Origin: Nitrosopumilus piranensis
Lineage (GTDB): Archaea > Thermoproteota > Nitrososphaeria > Nitrososphaerales > Nitrosopumilaceae
NCBI RefSeq assembly: GCF_000875775.1
Contig: NZ_CP010868.1
Coordinates: 1,251,707 to 1,315,706, forward strand
Reading direction: 5' to 3'
DNA length: 64,000 nt
A program made the position numbers and the translations under genes. The notes under the pieces were generated by a model. That model did not search any database. It saw only the letters and a list, made by a program, of their open reading frames with translations, and had not been told where the DNA came from. This document shows positions 15,944 to 24,060 of the stretch, in pieces (position 1 is the first letter of the stretch; each line of letters begins with the position of its first letter).

Positions 15944-16864
15944 TCATAACGCCATTTTAAACATAGTTGGAAGATACCTATCTTTCATGAAACTTGGATC
16001 ATGATTTTGAAAATTAATTTTTTGGGAAATTCTCTTCATAAAATAAATTCCAAGTTTATAGAACAAAGTCCATGCATGACTGTTTGGATTTGAATCATAG
16101 AGTTTCAATAACAATGAAAAAAGCCATTTTGTACTTGGGTAATGCTCAGAAATATAATCAAAAATGTATTCTTTTGAATTGTTGATTTTGTATCGTAAGT
16201 GATCAAGAGTTTCATTTTGCAAAGCATATCCAGTTTGGGAAATCGAAATCTTACCTTTTTTCATTGCACGTAAAATATCATCAAGATTATTTTCTGAATC
16301 AATTACATTAACACATCTACCAAGAGTGGATAAAACATGAGAGTCACTTCCTGCAACTTGAGTCATATTGTTATCTAGAGCAAATTCAGTTGCACGTGCA
16401 TTAGACAAAATATCAATATTGTTACTGTTAAAGACCTCAACCATATCACATTTTTTTGCATCATTGCGTAATGCATCAAGCAAACTAAATGGATGAGGAG
16501 CAGATGAAACACCATCTTGTTTTCTTACTTCATCAATAATCTCTTCTAAAGAAAGACCAGGAGAAATTGCATCATGAATGCCATAAGCTAAAACATGCGC
16601 TCCTGTATCAGTAGTAATTTCTTCAGCTGGAAAAACATCAATGTTTTTGAATTTAGCGTGATCATTTTTGTATTCCAATAATTGATTATATCCATCCAGC
16701 GTGTTGTGGTTTGTTACAAAAATTGCATCTAATCCTAGATTATATGATCGCTCTAGCTGATCTCGTATAGAAATATCACAGTCATATGGAGGTTCATCAT
16801 CACCAACATGAAAGTTTGAAAAGGAATTGTGGCAATGTAATTCTGCACTTATTGGCATTTTCAA
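15944..16864 (-). CDS. PHP-domain metal-dependent phosphoesterase (306 aa)
   Basis: The N-terminal 200 residues hold the PHP metal-binding motifs: HCHNSFS near residue 10, VTNHNTLDG (about 75), a Glu in FPAEEITT, AHPFS (about 140) and GSDSHV (about 195). PHP proteins hydrolyse phosphoesters such as histidinol phosphate or short nucleotides. The C-terminal 80 residues are unusual and helical, and may set specificity. Start choice between Met1 and Met3 is open. It lies alone downstream of CofE on the same strand. Confidence 0.85.
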   Translation of the reverse strand: MKMPISAELHCHNSFSNFHVGDDEPPYDCDISIRDQLERSYNLGLDAIFVTNHNTLDGYNQLLEYKNDHAKFKNIDVFPAEEITTDTGAHVLAYGIHDAISPGLSLEEIIDEVRKQDGVSSAPHPFSLLDALRNDAKKCDMVEVFNSNNIDILSNARATEFALDNNMTQVAGSDSHVLSTLGRCVNVIDSENNLDDILRAMKKGKISISQTGYALQNETLDHLRYKINNSKEYIFDYISEHYPSTKWLFSLLLKLYDSNPNSHAWTLFYKLGIYFMKRISQKINFQNHDPSFMKDRYLPTMFKMAL

Positions 16865-16912
16865 ATAAAATTTTTCTTCTTTAGGTAATAATCTTACTGA
16901 AATTAGAGAAAT

Positions 16913-17638
16913 TCATCTAAAAAGATCTTCATGCTCAGGACGAATTAATTCATGTGTTCCAGTATCTCCTTTTGTGAAGGAGTAATTACGAATAATTGCT
17001 ACAGGGGTTTTCAATGTTTTTCCCATTACTAATTCAGATGCAGCTGAAAGTTCATCAGCAATTGCAATCGCAGTAACTCGTAAAGTTTTTCCAAATGTAT
17101 CTTTTGTTCCCTCATAATCAATAATTGGAACTAATCCAGAAATACCTATAGCACAATTAGTTTGTCCCATTCTAAATGGTCGTCCAAAGGTATCAGAAAT
17201 TATTACTGCAACATCTTTTTTTGTGTGCTCATAAATTTTTTCACGAATAGTTTTTGCTGATTTATCAGAATCTAATGGCAATAATGTTGCAAACCCCTCT
17301 TTCACATTACTCTCATCAATTCCAGCATTTGCACATATTACTCCACCATTTGTTTCAACAATTAGAATTCCATTTTTCATTCGAATGATTCGTTTTGATT
17401 CAGATAAAATTAATTCAGTTATTCGAGGATCTTTTTGATACTGAGAGCTTATTCCTTCAGAAAGTAGTGAAGGAGTTACTGTAGATAGATCAATTAAGCG
17501 CCCTTCCTGTTTTGAAATAATTTTTTGAGCAATTACAATGATATCACCATCTTGAATTTTAGATGAAGATGTAATTAATTGAGAAATATCATCGGATTTC
17601 TCAATTTCTTTTTCAATAGTTACAGGGATAATTTCCAA
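16913..17638 (-). CDS. cofE: Coenzyme F420-0:L-glutamate ligase
   Basis: The 241-residue protein matches CofE, which adds glutamate residues to coenzyme F420-0 using GTP. Visible family features are the N-terminal IIPVTIEKEI, GDIIVIAQKIISKQEGR, the metal/phosphate loop ISDTFGRPFRMGQTNCAIG and the C-terminal GKTLKTPVAIIRNY. CofD and CofC are at 45-46.6 kb, so the pathway genes are split across the window. F420 in this lineage serves redox enzymes of unknown number. Confidence 0.92.
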   Translation of the reverse strand: MEIIPVTIEKEIEKSDDISQLITSSSKIQDGDIIVIAQKIISKQEGRLIDLSTVTPSLLSEGISSQYQKDPRITELILSESKRIIRMKNGILIVETNGGVICANAGIDESNVKEGFATLLPLDSDKSAKTIREKIYEHTKKDVAVIISDTFGRPFRMGQTNCAIGISGLVPIIDYEGTKDTFGKTLRVTAIAIADELSAASELVMGKTLKTPVAIIRNYSFTKGDTGTHELIRPEHEDLFR

Positions 17639-17673
17639 TTAAAGTATCTCAAGTGTATGGACTAAAAAATTGT

Positions 17674-18342
17674 TTATGCAGGTGTTGGAACTTCTAATTC
17701 TAATTTGTAGTGTTTATTGATAATGTCAAGTATTTTGGAAAGATCTTTTTCTTCCAAAGTCGTTGTTGCTAAATCCTTAACTAAATCCTGTGCACGATAT
17801 GCGATGCCCAGTCCACAAATATCAAATAATTTGACATCATTGGCACCATCTACAACACAAACAATATCTTCTTTCTTTTCACCCCATTCTTCAATTTTTA
17901 TTTTTGCAGATTTTGACTTGTCTGAATCAACATTGATTTTTACTCCATCAAGTTTACCATCTTTGAAAATCAATTCATTACAAAAAACATAATCAAGGTC
18001 TAATTCTTTTTGTAATCTCTCCATCATCAGGGTGAATCCTCCTGAAACAGCCATCAATTTCCAACCAGCTGCTTTTAATGCTCTACATGCTTCTTTTGCA
18101 CCAGTCATGATTGGTAATGTATCTGAAACTTCTTGACATGTTTTTTCATCGAGTCCTTTTAGGGCAGCAACTCTAGTTTTTAGTCCATCTTCCCAGTTAA
18201 TTTTTCCTTGAATGCCTTGTTTTGTAATTGCCCAAATCTCATCTTGTTTGTTGACCTTTTCTGCAAGAATTGGAAGGTATTCTTCATCATACAAAACACC
18301 TTCAACATCAAAAATTACTAACAATTGATTTCTGTTTTGCAA
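17674..18342 (-). CDS. HAD-family phosphatase, phosphoserine phosphatase-like
   Basis: The 222-residue protein is a HAD superfamily IB hydrolase similar to SerB. It has the nucleophile Asp12 in FDVEG, the second motif AVSGGF, the conserved Lys region and motif IV VVDGANDVKLFD. The usual DxDGT is changed: the second acid is Glu14 and Thr is Val, so the catalytic acid differs from standard phosphoserine phosphatases. It could be SerB of serine synthesis or another small-molecule phosphatase. Confidence 0.85.
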   Translation of the reverse strand: MQNRNQLLVIFDVEGVLYDEEYLPILAEKVNKQDEIWAITKQGIQGKINWEDGLKTRVAALKGLDEKTCQEVSDTLPIMTGAKEACRALKAAGWKLMAVSGGFTLMMERLQKELDLDYVFCNELIFKDGKLDGVKINVDSDKSKSAKIKIEEWGEKKEDIVCVVDGANDVKLFDICGLGIAYRAQDLVKDLATTTLEEKDLSKILDIINKHYKLELEVPTPA

Positions 18343-18426
18343 AAATTTGCTAATTATATTAAAGTTTAAACTTTTTTGAGATCGAAAAAACGTTAGTAAT
18401 AAATCACCGGAGTTAGTCGTATAGTC

Positions 18427-18717
18427 ATGGGCGAACTAGAACACAAATTTGAAGTAGAAATTCAAGAACGAGAAGGACGACAAAAACTACCAGATGACGT
18501 AAAAGCTGAGCTAAAAGCATCAGGAATGATGGATGATAAAGGAAAATTGAAGTTAAAGGGAGTCAGTCCAAAAATGCTCAAAAGAATGAAACAAGAATTT
18601 GTAGCTTGTCCTGTTCTAAAAGATGACATTCATTTTATCCAGTGCTTCGTATGTCCAAACTTCCAAAGTAGAGTAACAGGAAAAGTCCTCTGTAAAGGCG
18701 ACCCACTCAAAAAATAG
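18427..18717 (+). CDS. Conserved thaumarchaeal Cys-containing protein (96 aa)
   Basis: The protein has a basic, helical N-terminal half and a C-terminal cluster of four Cys: FVACPVLKDD, then QCFVCPNF, then VLCKGD. The pattern C-x12-C-x2-C-x12-C suggests a metal site, either zinc or an iron-sulfur cluster. It precedes proS on the same strand with a 50-base gap. I do not know its function. Confidence 0.72.
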   Translation: MGELEHKFEVEIQEREGRQKLPDDVKAELKASGMMDDKGKLKLKGVSPKMLKRMKQEFVACPVLKDDIHFIQCFVCPNFQSRVTGKVLCKGDPLKK

Positions 18718-18768
18718 AATCATTGTTCACGAAAGGCTCATTAGTTAATTTATTCTTAAAATTTTAGT

Positions 18769-20211
18769 TTGAGTAAAGAAGACGTTGGCATCACGGTTTC
18801 AAAAAAAGATGATTTTAGTGAGTGGTATACTCAAGTAGTGCTCAAAGCCAAATTGGCAGATTACGCACCTGTAAAAGGATTAATTGTACTAAGGCCAGAC
18901 GGATATTCCATTTGGGAGTCATTGAAAAACACGTTTGATAAAAAATTTGCAAAAAATGGAATCAGAAATGGATTTCTTCCAGTATTAATTCCAGAGTCAC
19001 TTTTAGGAAAAGAACAAAAACATTTTGCAGGTTTTAATCCTGAAGTTTTTTGGGTAACACATTCTGGAACAAATGAGATAGGGGACAGATTGGCTTTAAG
19101 GCCAACATCTGAGACATTGGCATACACATTGTATTCTAAATGGATTCAAAGTTGGAGAGACCTACCATTAAAAATTAATTTCTGGAACACTGCTTTGCGT
19201 GCAGAGATAAAGGCAACAAAACCATTTTTGAGAACATCAGAATTTCTGTGGCAAGAAGGACATACAGTACACACAACACAAGAAGAAGCAGAAAAAGAAG
19301 TGATGAAAATTTTAGAAATTTACAAAAATACTGTTGAAGAGGAATTGGCAATTCCGGTTACAACCGGAAAGAAAAGTGAAAAAGAAAAGTTTGTAGGAGC
19401 AGTGTATACAACTACTATGGAATCCATAATGCCAGATGGCAAAGCACTGCAAATGGGAACATCACATTTCTTAGGACAAAATTTCTCAAAACCATTTGAA
19501 GTAAAGTTTGCAGACAAAGATAATGTAGAACATTTTGCATGGCAAACATCATGGGGAGTGTCATGGAGATTAATTGGAGCTATGATTATGGCTCATGGAG
19601 ATGATCAAGGTCTTGTTTTACCACCCAAAGTTGCACCAACTCAAGTAGTAATTGTTCCAATTTACAAAAATGATGAAGGTAGAGACAAAGTAATACCAAA
19701 AGTAAAAGAGATTCAAGAAAAATTAGAATCAAAAGATATTCGAATTCAAGTAGATGACAGGCAAGGATTGTCACCAGGTTACAAATTCAATGATTGGGAA
19801 ATGAAAGGAGTACCAATGCGTATTGAAATTGGACCAAAAGATATCGAAAAACAGAGTGTCGTTATTGCAAAAAGATACAATCGTGAAAAATTGAATTTAG
19901 AATTTAACAATATAGAAAAAATTATTACTATTTTAGATGAAATACAAAAAAACATGTTAGAAAATGCACAAATACAATCAAAAGAAAATACAAAAAATAT
20001 TTTAGATTATGCAGAGTTCAAATCAAAAATTGAAGATGGCGGATTCTTCAATGCACCCTGGTGTGGAAAATTAGAATGCGAAGAGAAGATAAAAGAAGAA
20101 ACAGGCGCAGATATACGAGTCATTCCATTTGGAAGTGAAAATACAGATTCAAAATGCATCTATTGTGGAGAGCAAAGCCAGTCAGTTCCAGTTTTTGCTA
20201 GAGGATACTAA
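18769..20211 (+). CDS. proS: Prolyl-tRNA synthetase, archaeal/eukaryotic type (TTG start)
   Basis: This is a 480-residue class II synthetase. Motif 2 lies in ALRAEIKATKPFLRTSEFLWQ, motif 3 in SWGVSWRLIGAMIMAHGDD, and the anticodon-binding domain follows from about residue 285. The C-terminal zinc-like domain has CGKLECEE and CIYCG. The start is TTG at 18769; no in-frame ATG precedes the conserved N-terminus. A tRNA-Pro(UGG) gene is present 40 kb away. Its stop overlaps the end of the convergent 121-residue gene by four bases. Confidence 0.95.
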   Translation: MSKEDVGITVSKKDDFSEWYTQVVLKAKLADYAPVKGLIVLRPDGYSIWESLKNTFDKKFAKNGIRNGFLPVLIPESLLGKEQKHFAGFNPEVFWVTHSGTNEIGDRLALRPTSETLAYTLYSKWIQSWRDLPLKINFWNTALRAEIKATKPFLRTSEFLWQEGHTVHTTQEEAEKEVMKILEIYKNTVEEELAIPVTTGKKSEKEKFVGAVYTTTMESIMPDGKALQMGTSHFLGQNFSKPFEVKFADKDNVEHFAWQTSWGVSWRLIGAMIMAHGDDQGLVLPPKVAPTQVVIVPIYKNDEGRDKVIPKVKEIQEKLESKDIRIQVDDRQGLSPGYKFNDWEMKGVPMRIEIGPKDIEKQSVVIAKRYNREKLNLEFNNIEKIITILDEIQKNMLENAQIQSKENTKNILDYAEFKSKIEDGGFFNAPWCGKLECEEKIKEETGADIRVIPFGSENTDSKCIYCGEQSQSVPVFARGY

Positions 20212-20573
20212 GAATTATTTTCAATTGAACACAAATTCATTATTTTGTGTGCCATCTTGTCAATATCCACATCAGATTCTGCAGATACAAACAAAACTAC
20301 ATTATCTAATGGAAAAGTAAATGTTACAACTTTTTTTCTTCGTGCAGCAGCATAAGATACAGATCCAAGATTATCATCAAAATCCTGCCTCGTTCTAATA
20401 CGCAATACAGCCTCAATGAACATCTTCTTACGTTCTTCCTCAGTTTTTAGAGGTTTAACGTCATCACGGAATGATCCTACAATCAAATTTCCCATCATAT
20501 CTAAAAATCCTGCAAAACGAATTTCAGGTTCTTTTAGCAAAAGTTCACATTTTGAAGTAAAATCATCAGACAT
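20208..20573 (-). CDS. Small conserved thaumarchaeal protein, roadblock/LC7-like (DUF6659-type?)
   Basis: This 121-residue protein opens with a helix then IRFAGFLDMMGNLIVGSFRDD, a beta-hairpin seen in profilin/roadblock-like sensors, and continues with RKKVVTFTFPLDNVVLFVSAE and a last helix. From memory it resembles the thaumarchaeal DUF6659 family. Roadblock-like domains often pair with small GTPases or act in signalling, but no partner is beside it. I am fairly sure it is a gene and less sure of the family name. Confidence 0.72.
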   Translation of the reverse strand: MSDDFTSKCELLLKEPEIRFAGFLDMMGNLIVGSFRDDVKPLKTEEERKKMFIEAVLRIRTRQDFDDNLGSVSYAAARRKKVVTFTFPLDNVVLFVSAESDVDIDKMAHKIMNLCSIENNS

Positions 20574-20669
20574 GCCTTCTCAAGATAAGCTAAAGATAAA
20601 AAGAATTTTCAAATTCCCAATAATGAATCTATGGTCAGATATAATAGTGGAAAAAACTGATAAAAAATT

Positions 20670-21980
20670 ATGACTAGCAATGCAGAGCTAGAAGTAAAAA
20701 AACCACTATTAGAACAATTCAGAGAGACTAGAAGTAGAACTTTAGAGTTAGTGAAAACGCTTGAAAAAGATGATTTTGTTGTACAGACTGCAGTTTTCAT
20801 GAGCCCACCAAAATGGCACATAGGGCATGTCAGTTGGATCTATGAAGCAATTATGAGTAAATTGGACAAAAATTATGAGTTCTATTCAAAAGAATTTTCA
20901 GAATATTTGAATTCTTATTATCAACAATTTGGAGTTCCACAAGACAAAGGACTGCGTGGAGTAATTTCCAGACCAACAGTTGATCAAATTTTTGAATATT
21001 TTAACACAATAAATCAAAGGGTTGAGAAATTCATAGAAACCCAATCTTTGAGTGATGATGCAGTGAGATTAATTACAATGGGTTTTCATCATGAATGCCA
21101 ACATCAAGAGCTTTTAGTTTATGATTTACAGCATCTTTTAGCTGAGCAATACAGACCAGTACGAAAAAACAAAATAAAATCACAAAATAGAGTTGAAAAA
21201 AAATCTGTGCAAATTAAAGGTGGCTTATACACAATGGGATTTAATGGAAAAGAATTCTGTTATGACATCGAGCTCCCAGAACACAAAGTTTACCTTAATG
21301 ATTACAAGATAGATGTTTTTCCAGTTACAAATGAGGAATATTTAGAATTCATCGAAGATGGAGGATACGAGACATACAAGTATTGGTTATCAGATGGATG
21401 GGAAAAGGTAAAGGAGAACAATTGGAAAGCTCCAATGTATTGGGGAAAAATTGATGGTAAATGGCATACTAGAGACTTTTTAGGAATTAGAGAAATCAAT
21501 CCAAACGAACCAGTTTGCCATGTTAGTTTCTATGAAGCAGATGCATATTGTAAATGGGCAGGAAAAAGATTGCCAACCGAAGCAGAATGGGAAAAAGCTG
21601 CTTGTTGGAATGAAGATAAACAAGAAAAAACAGTCTTCCCATGGGGAAACGATCAACCATCAGAAGACAAATGCAATATTCTTGAATCATATCATTGGGG
21701 ATGTGCTGAGATGGGAGCATATCCAAACGGAGTTAGTTCTTCAGGTTGCCAACACATGATTGGAGATGTATGGGAATGGACATCCTCAGAATTTGCAGGC
21801 TATCCAGGATTCAAAACAGGTTTTGATGAATATAATGACAAGTGGTTTACAAATCAAAAAGTCTTGAGAGGAGGCTCTTTTGGTACTCCAAGAATGTCAA
21901 TTCGTGGAAGTTACAGGAACTTTTTCAGACTAGACGAGAGATGGTTGTTTTCAGGATTTAGATGTGCTGAAGACATCTAG
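20670..21980 (+). CDS. egtB: Ergothioneine/ovothiol-type sulfoxide synthase, EgtB family
   Basis: The 436-residue protein has the two EgtB domains. The N-terminal DinB-like domain carries iron ligands (His in PKWHIGHVSW, about residue 50, and the HxxxHxE motif HHECQHQE with His141 and His145). The C-terminal formylglycine-generating-enzyme-like domain ends with FFRLDERWLFSGFRCAED. EgtB couples a thiol (gamma-glutamylcysteine or cysteine, depending on type) to N-alpha-trimethylhistidine. The convergent egtD supplies that substrate. I see no egtC or egtE nearby, so the thiol donor and C-S lyase are unknown. Confidence 0.9.
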   Translation: MTSNAELEVKKPLLEQFRETRSRTLELVKTLEKDDFVVQTAVFMSPPKWHIGHVSWIYEAIMSKLDKNYEFYSKEFSEYLNSYYQQFGVPQDKGLRGVISRPTVDQIFEYFNTINQRVEKFIETQSLSDDAVRLITMGFHHECQHQELLVYDLQHLLAEQYRPVRKNKIKSQNRVEKKSVQIKGGLYTMGFNGKEFCYDIELPEHKVYLNDYKIDVFPVTNEEYLEFIEDGGYETYKYWLSDGWEKVKENNWKAPMYWGKIDGKWHTRDFLGIREINPNEPVCHVSFYEADAYCKWAGKRLPTEAEWEKAACWNEDKQEKTVFPWGNDQPSEDKCNILESYHWGCAEMGAYPNGVSSSGCQHMIGDVWEWTSSEFAGYPGFKTGFDEYNDKWFTNQKVLRGGSFGTPRMSIRGSYRNFFRLDERWLFSGFRCAEDI

Positions 21981-22999
21981 TTTTTAGAGACCAAAGTCAG
22001 TGAGAAGTGTTTTTTATCATCTAACCAAGTATGTTTTAATTCAAATCCAACATCGTCAAGGAGGTCATGAATTTGAGATAGACGATATTTATGAGAATAT
22101 TCAGTATGAATCAATTCATCTTTTTGTAATTTTAACTCAAGATCAGATTTTGAAACAACGATAGACTGGTCAGCCAAAGATTTCAAATACATCTCAATAC
22201 GCTGATCTTTTTCGTTGTAAATTGCATAATGTGAAAAATTTTTTAGATCAAAATCTGCATCAAGCTCATCATTGATTCTAGATAAAACATTAAGATTGAA
22301 TTTAGCAGTTATTCCTTCTGAGTCATTATATGCAGATTCAAGAATAGTTTTGTCTTTAACAAGATCAAGTCCAATTAAAAACAAGTCACCAGGTTTCATT
22401 GTGGAGTAAACCTTCTCTAAAAATTTGTAACCATCAATTGGTGAAAAATTACCAAAACTAGAACCTAAAAAGATAATAAGATTTTTCTTGTCATCATATG
22501 TTTTTAGGAATTCTAAACCACCCTCATACGTATCGATTATACCAGTTATCGTTAGATTTTTGTAATCATTTAGAAGTTCCTCAGAGCTTTCTGTAAGAAT
22601 TTCAGAGATATCTATTGGAAAATATTCAGTGTTTTTTTGAGAGCTAGTAAAAAAATCCAAAATCAATCGTGTCTTTACAGATGACCCACTACCCAATTCC
22701 ACTAGTCTAAAATCTTCATCTAAAAATGGAGGTAACTCAGTTTGTAGTTTTTGTAAAATAGAGATTTCAGTTCTAGTCGGATAATATTCTGAAACAGAAC
22801 AGATTTGTTTAAACAATTCAGAACCTTTGTTGTCGTAAAAGAATTTAGGATGAATGGATTTTGAATTGGAGCCTAGAGTTGAAGATATTTCTTCAGCAAA
22901 TGTTTTTTCAATTTTTGTAGCATGAGGCTTAAAGTATTGTAATCTAGAGTCAACTACAAATTTTTTGTATTTTTTGTTTTCTTGTAGAGCATTATTCAA
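21977..22999 (-). CDS. egtD: Histidine N-alpha-methyltransferase, EgtD family
   Basis: A 340-residue SAM-dependent methyltransferase. It shows the EgtD signature FFYDNKGSELF followed by EYYPTRTE (residues about 58-80), the SAM loop ELGSGSSVKTRLIL, and LGSSFGNFSP, all typical of the enzyme that trimethylates histidine to hercynine. It is convergent with egtB and overlaps it by four bases, an unusual arrangement for pathway partners. The TATA-like CTTAAAAC on the minus strand lies about 25-35 bases before ATG. Confidence 0.9.
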   Translation of the reverse strand: MNNALQENKKYKKFVVDSRLQYFKPHATKIEKTFAEEISSTLGSNSKSIHPKFFYDNKGSELFKQICSVSEYYPTRTEISILQKLQTELPPFLDEDFRLVELGSGSSVKTRLILDFFTSSQKNTEYFPIDISEILTESSEELLNDYKNLTITGIIDTYEGGLEFLKTYDDKKNLIIFLGSSFGNFSPIDGYKFLEKVYSTMKPGDLFLIGLDLVKDKTILESAYNDSEGITAKFNLNVLSRINDELDADFDLKNFSHYAIYNEKDQRIEMYLKSLADQSIVVSKSDLELKLQKDELIHTEYSHKYRLSQIHDLLDDVGFELKHTWLDDKKHFSLTLVSKN

Positions 23000-23022
23000 G
23001 TATTAAAATTCCATTTACTCGA

Positions 23023-23037
23023 CTTAAAAGTTTTAAG
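23023..23037. promoter_or_regulatory. Palindromic TATA-region element between egtD and an ABC gene
   Basis: CTTAAAAGTTTTAAG is a perfect palindrome with seven-base arms. It lies 24-38 bases before the egtD ATG on the minus strand, where the TATA box is expected. It may be simply an AT-rich promoter core or double as an operator. Confidence 0.4.
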
Positions 23038-23064
23038 CCAATTATTTACGCATAACTATATCTC

Positions 23065-23073
23065 TTGATATAC
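23065..23073 (+). promoter_or_regulatory. TATA box of the ABC ATPase gene
   Basis: TTGATATAC is a TATA-like element about 25 bases before the two consecutive TTG codons at 23092 and 23095. This supports a leaderless TTG start for the ATPase gene. Confidence 0.4.
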
Positions 23074-23091
23074 TTCTAAATTCAATAACAT

Positions 23092-24060
23092 TTGTTGGAA
23101 GAAATTCTTCGAATTGAACATTTGAAAAAATATTTTTCTAAAAAAGGAATGTTTGGGAGTAGTTCATCGACAGTCAGAGCAACAGATGATATTTCTTTTT
23201 CGGTGAACAGAGGAGAAGTTTTTGTTTTAGCAGGTGAATCAGGTTCTGGAAAATCAACTATTGCAAAATTAATTTTAAGATCAATAGAACCAGATTCTGG
23301 AAAAATATTTTTTGAAAATCAAGAAATTGACAACAGACCTGAAAATTTGAAAAAAATTAGGATGAGTTGCCAAATGATACATCAGGATCCCTATGATTCA
23401 ATTAATCCAAGAATGAAAATTGGAGATATTGTTTCAGAACCGTTGGAGATACATAATCTTGGAAACAAAGAAGAAAGAAGGAAAAGAGTAATTGAAGTTC
23501 TTCACGAAGTAAAATTAGAGCCAGCCGAAGAGATTATCAAAAAATATCCACATATGTTATCAGGTGGACAAAGACAAAGGGTGGTTCTGGCCAGAGCATT
23601 GTCATTAAAACCAAAAGTGATTTTGGCAGATGAACCTGTTTCAATGCTAGATGTGTCAATAAGAGCTGAAATGCTTGAATTAATGCATGAATTACAAAAA
23701 AAATACAACATTTCATTCATCTACATTACACATGATTTAGCAACAGCCAGGTATTTTGGTCAAAGAATAGGAATTCTGTACTTAGGAAAAATTGTTGAGA
23801 TAGGTCCAATTGACAAAGTACTATTGAGCCCAAAGCACCCATACACACAAGCACTAATTGATGCAATATCAGAAATAGACCCAGATAATCTACATAGAGA
23901 AAAGAAGATTAGAATTAATGAGCCAACAGACATAGATATTCTTCACGGCTGTAGATTCAGAAATAGGTGTCCATACATCATAGAGAAATGTAGTGTTGAG
24001 CCCGATTTAGAACAAACAGATGAAGGACAATTTTCAGCTTGTCATGTCAAAATAGACTAA
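23092..24060 (+). CDS. ABC transporter ATP-binding protein, OppF/DppF-like (TTG start)
   Basis: This 322-residue ATPase has Walker A GESGSGKST, the Q-loop region, signature LSGGQRQRV, Walker B VILADEP and a C-terminal oligopeptide-type extension with CRFRNRCPYIIEKC, typical of OppF/DppF. It would energise import of peptides or nickel-like ligands. No permease or second ATPase gene is adjacent, and the gene begins at TTG after a leaderless-type TATA box. A large solute-binding protein of the same broad class is at 52 kb, far away. The gene ends four bases inside the end of SMC. Confidence 0.88.
   Translation: MLEEILRIEHLKKYFSKKGMFGSSSSTVRATDDISFSVNRGEVFVLAGESGSGKSTIAKLILRSIEPDSGKIFFENQEIDNRPENLKKIRMSCQMIHQDPYDSINPRMKIGDIVSEPLEIHNLGNKEERRKRVIEVLHEVKLEPAEEIIKKYPHMLSGGQRQRVVLARALSLKPKVILADEPVSMLDVSIRAEMLELMHELQKKYNISFIYITHDLATARYFGQRIGILYLGKIVEIGPIDKVLLSPKHPYTQALIDAISEIDPDNLHREKKIRINEPTDIDILHGCRFRNRCPYIIEKCSVEPDLEQTDEGQFSACHVKID

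Noticed and set aside
23023-23037. The AT palindrome as a terminator of egtD
   Set aside because: It is upstream of egtD, at the promoter position, not at its end.
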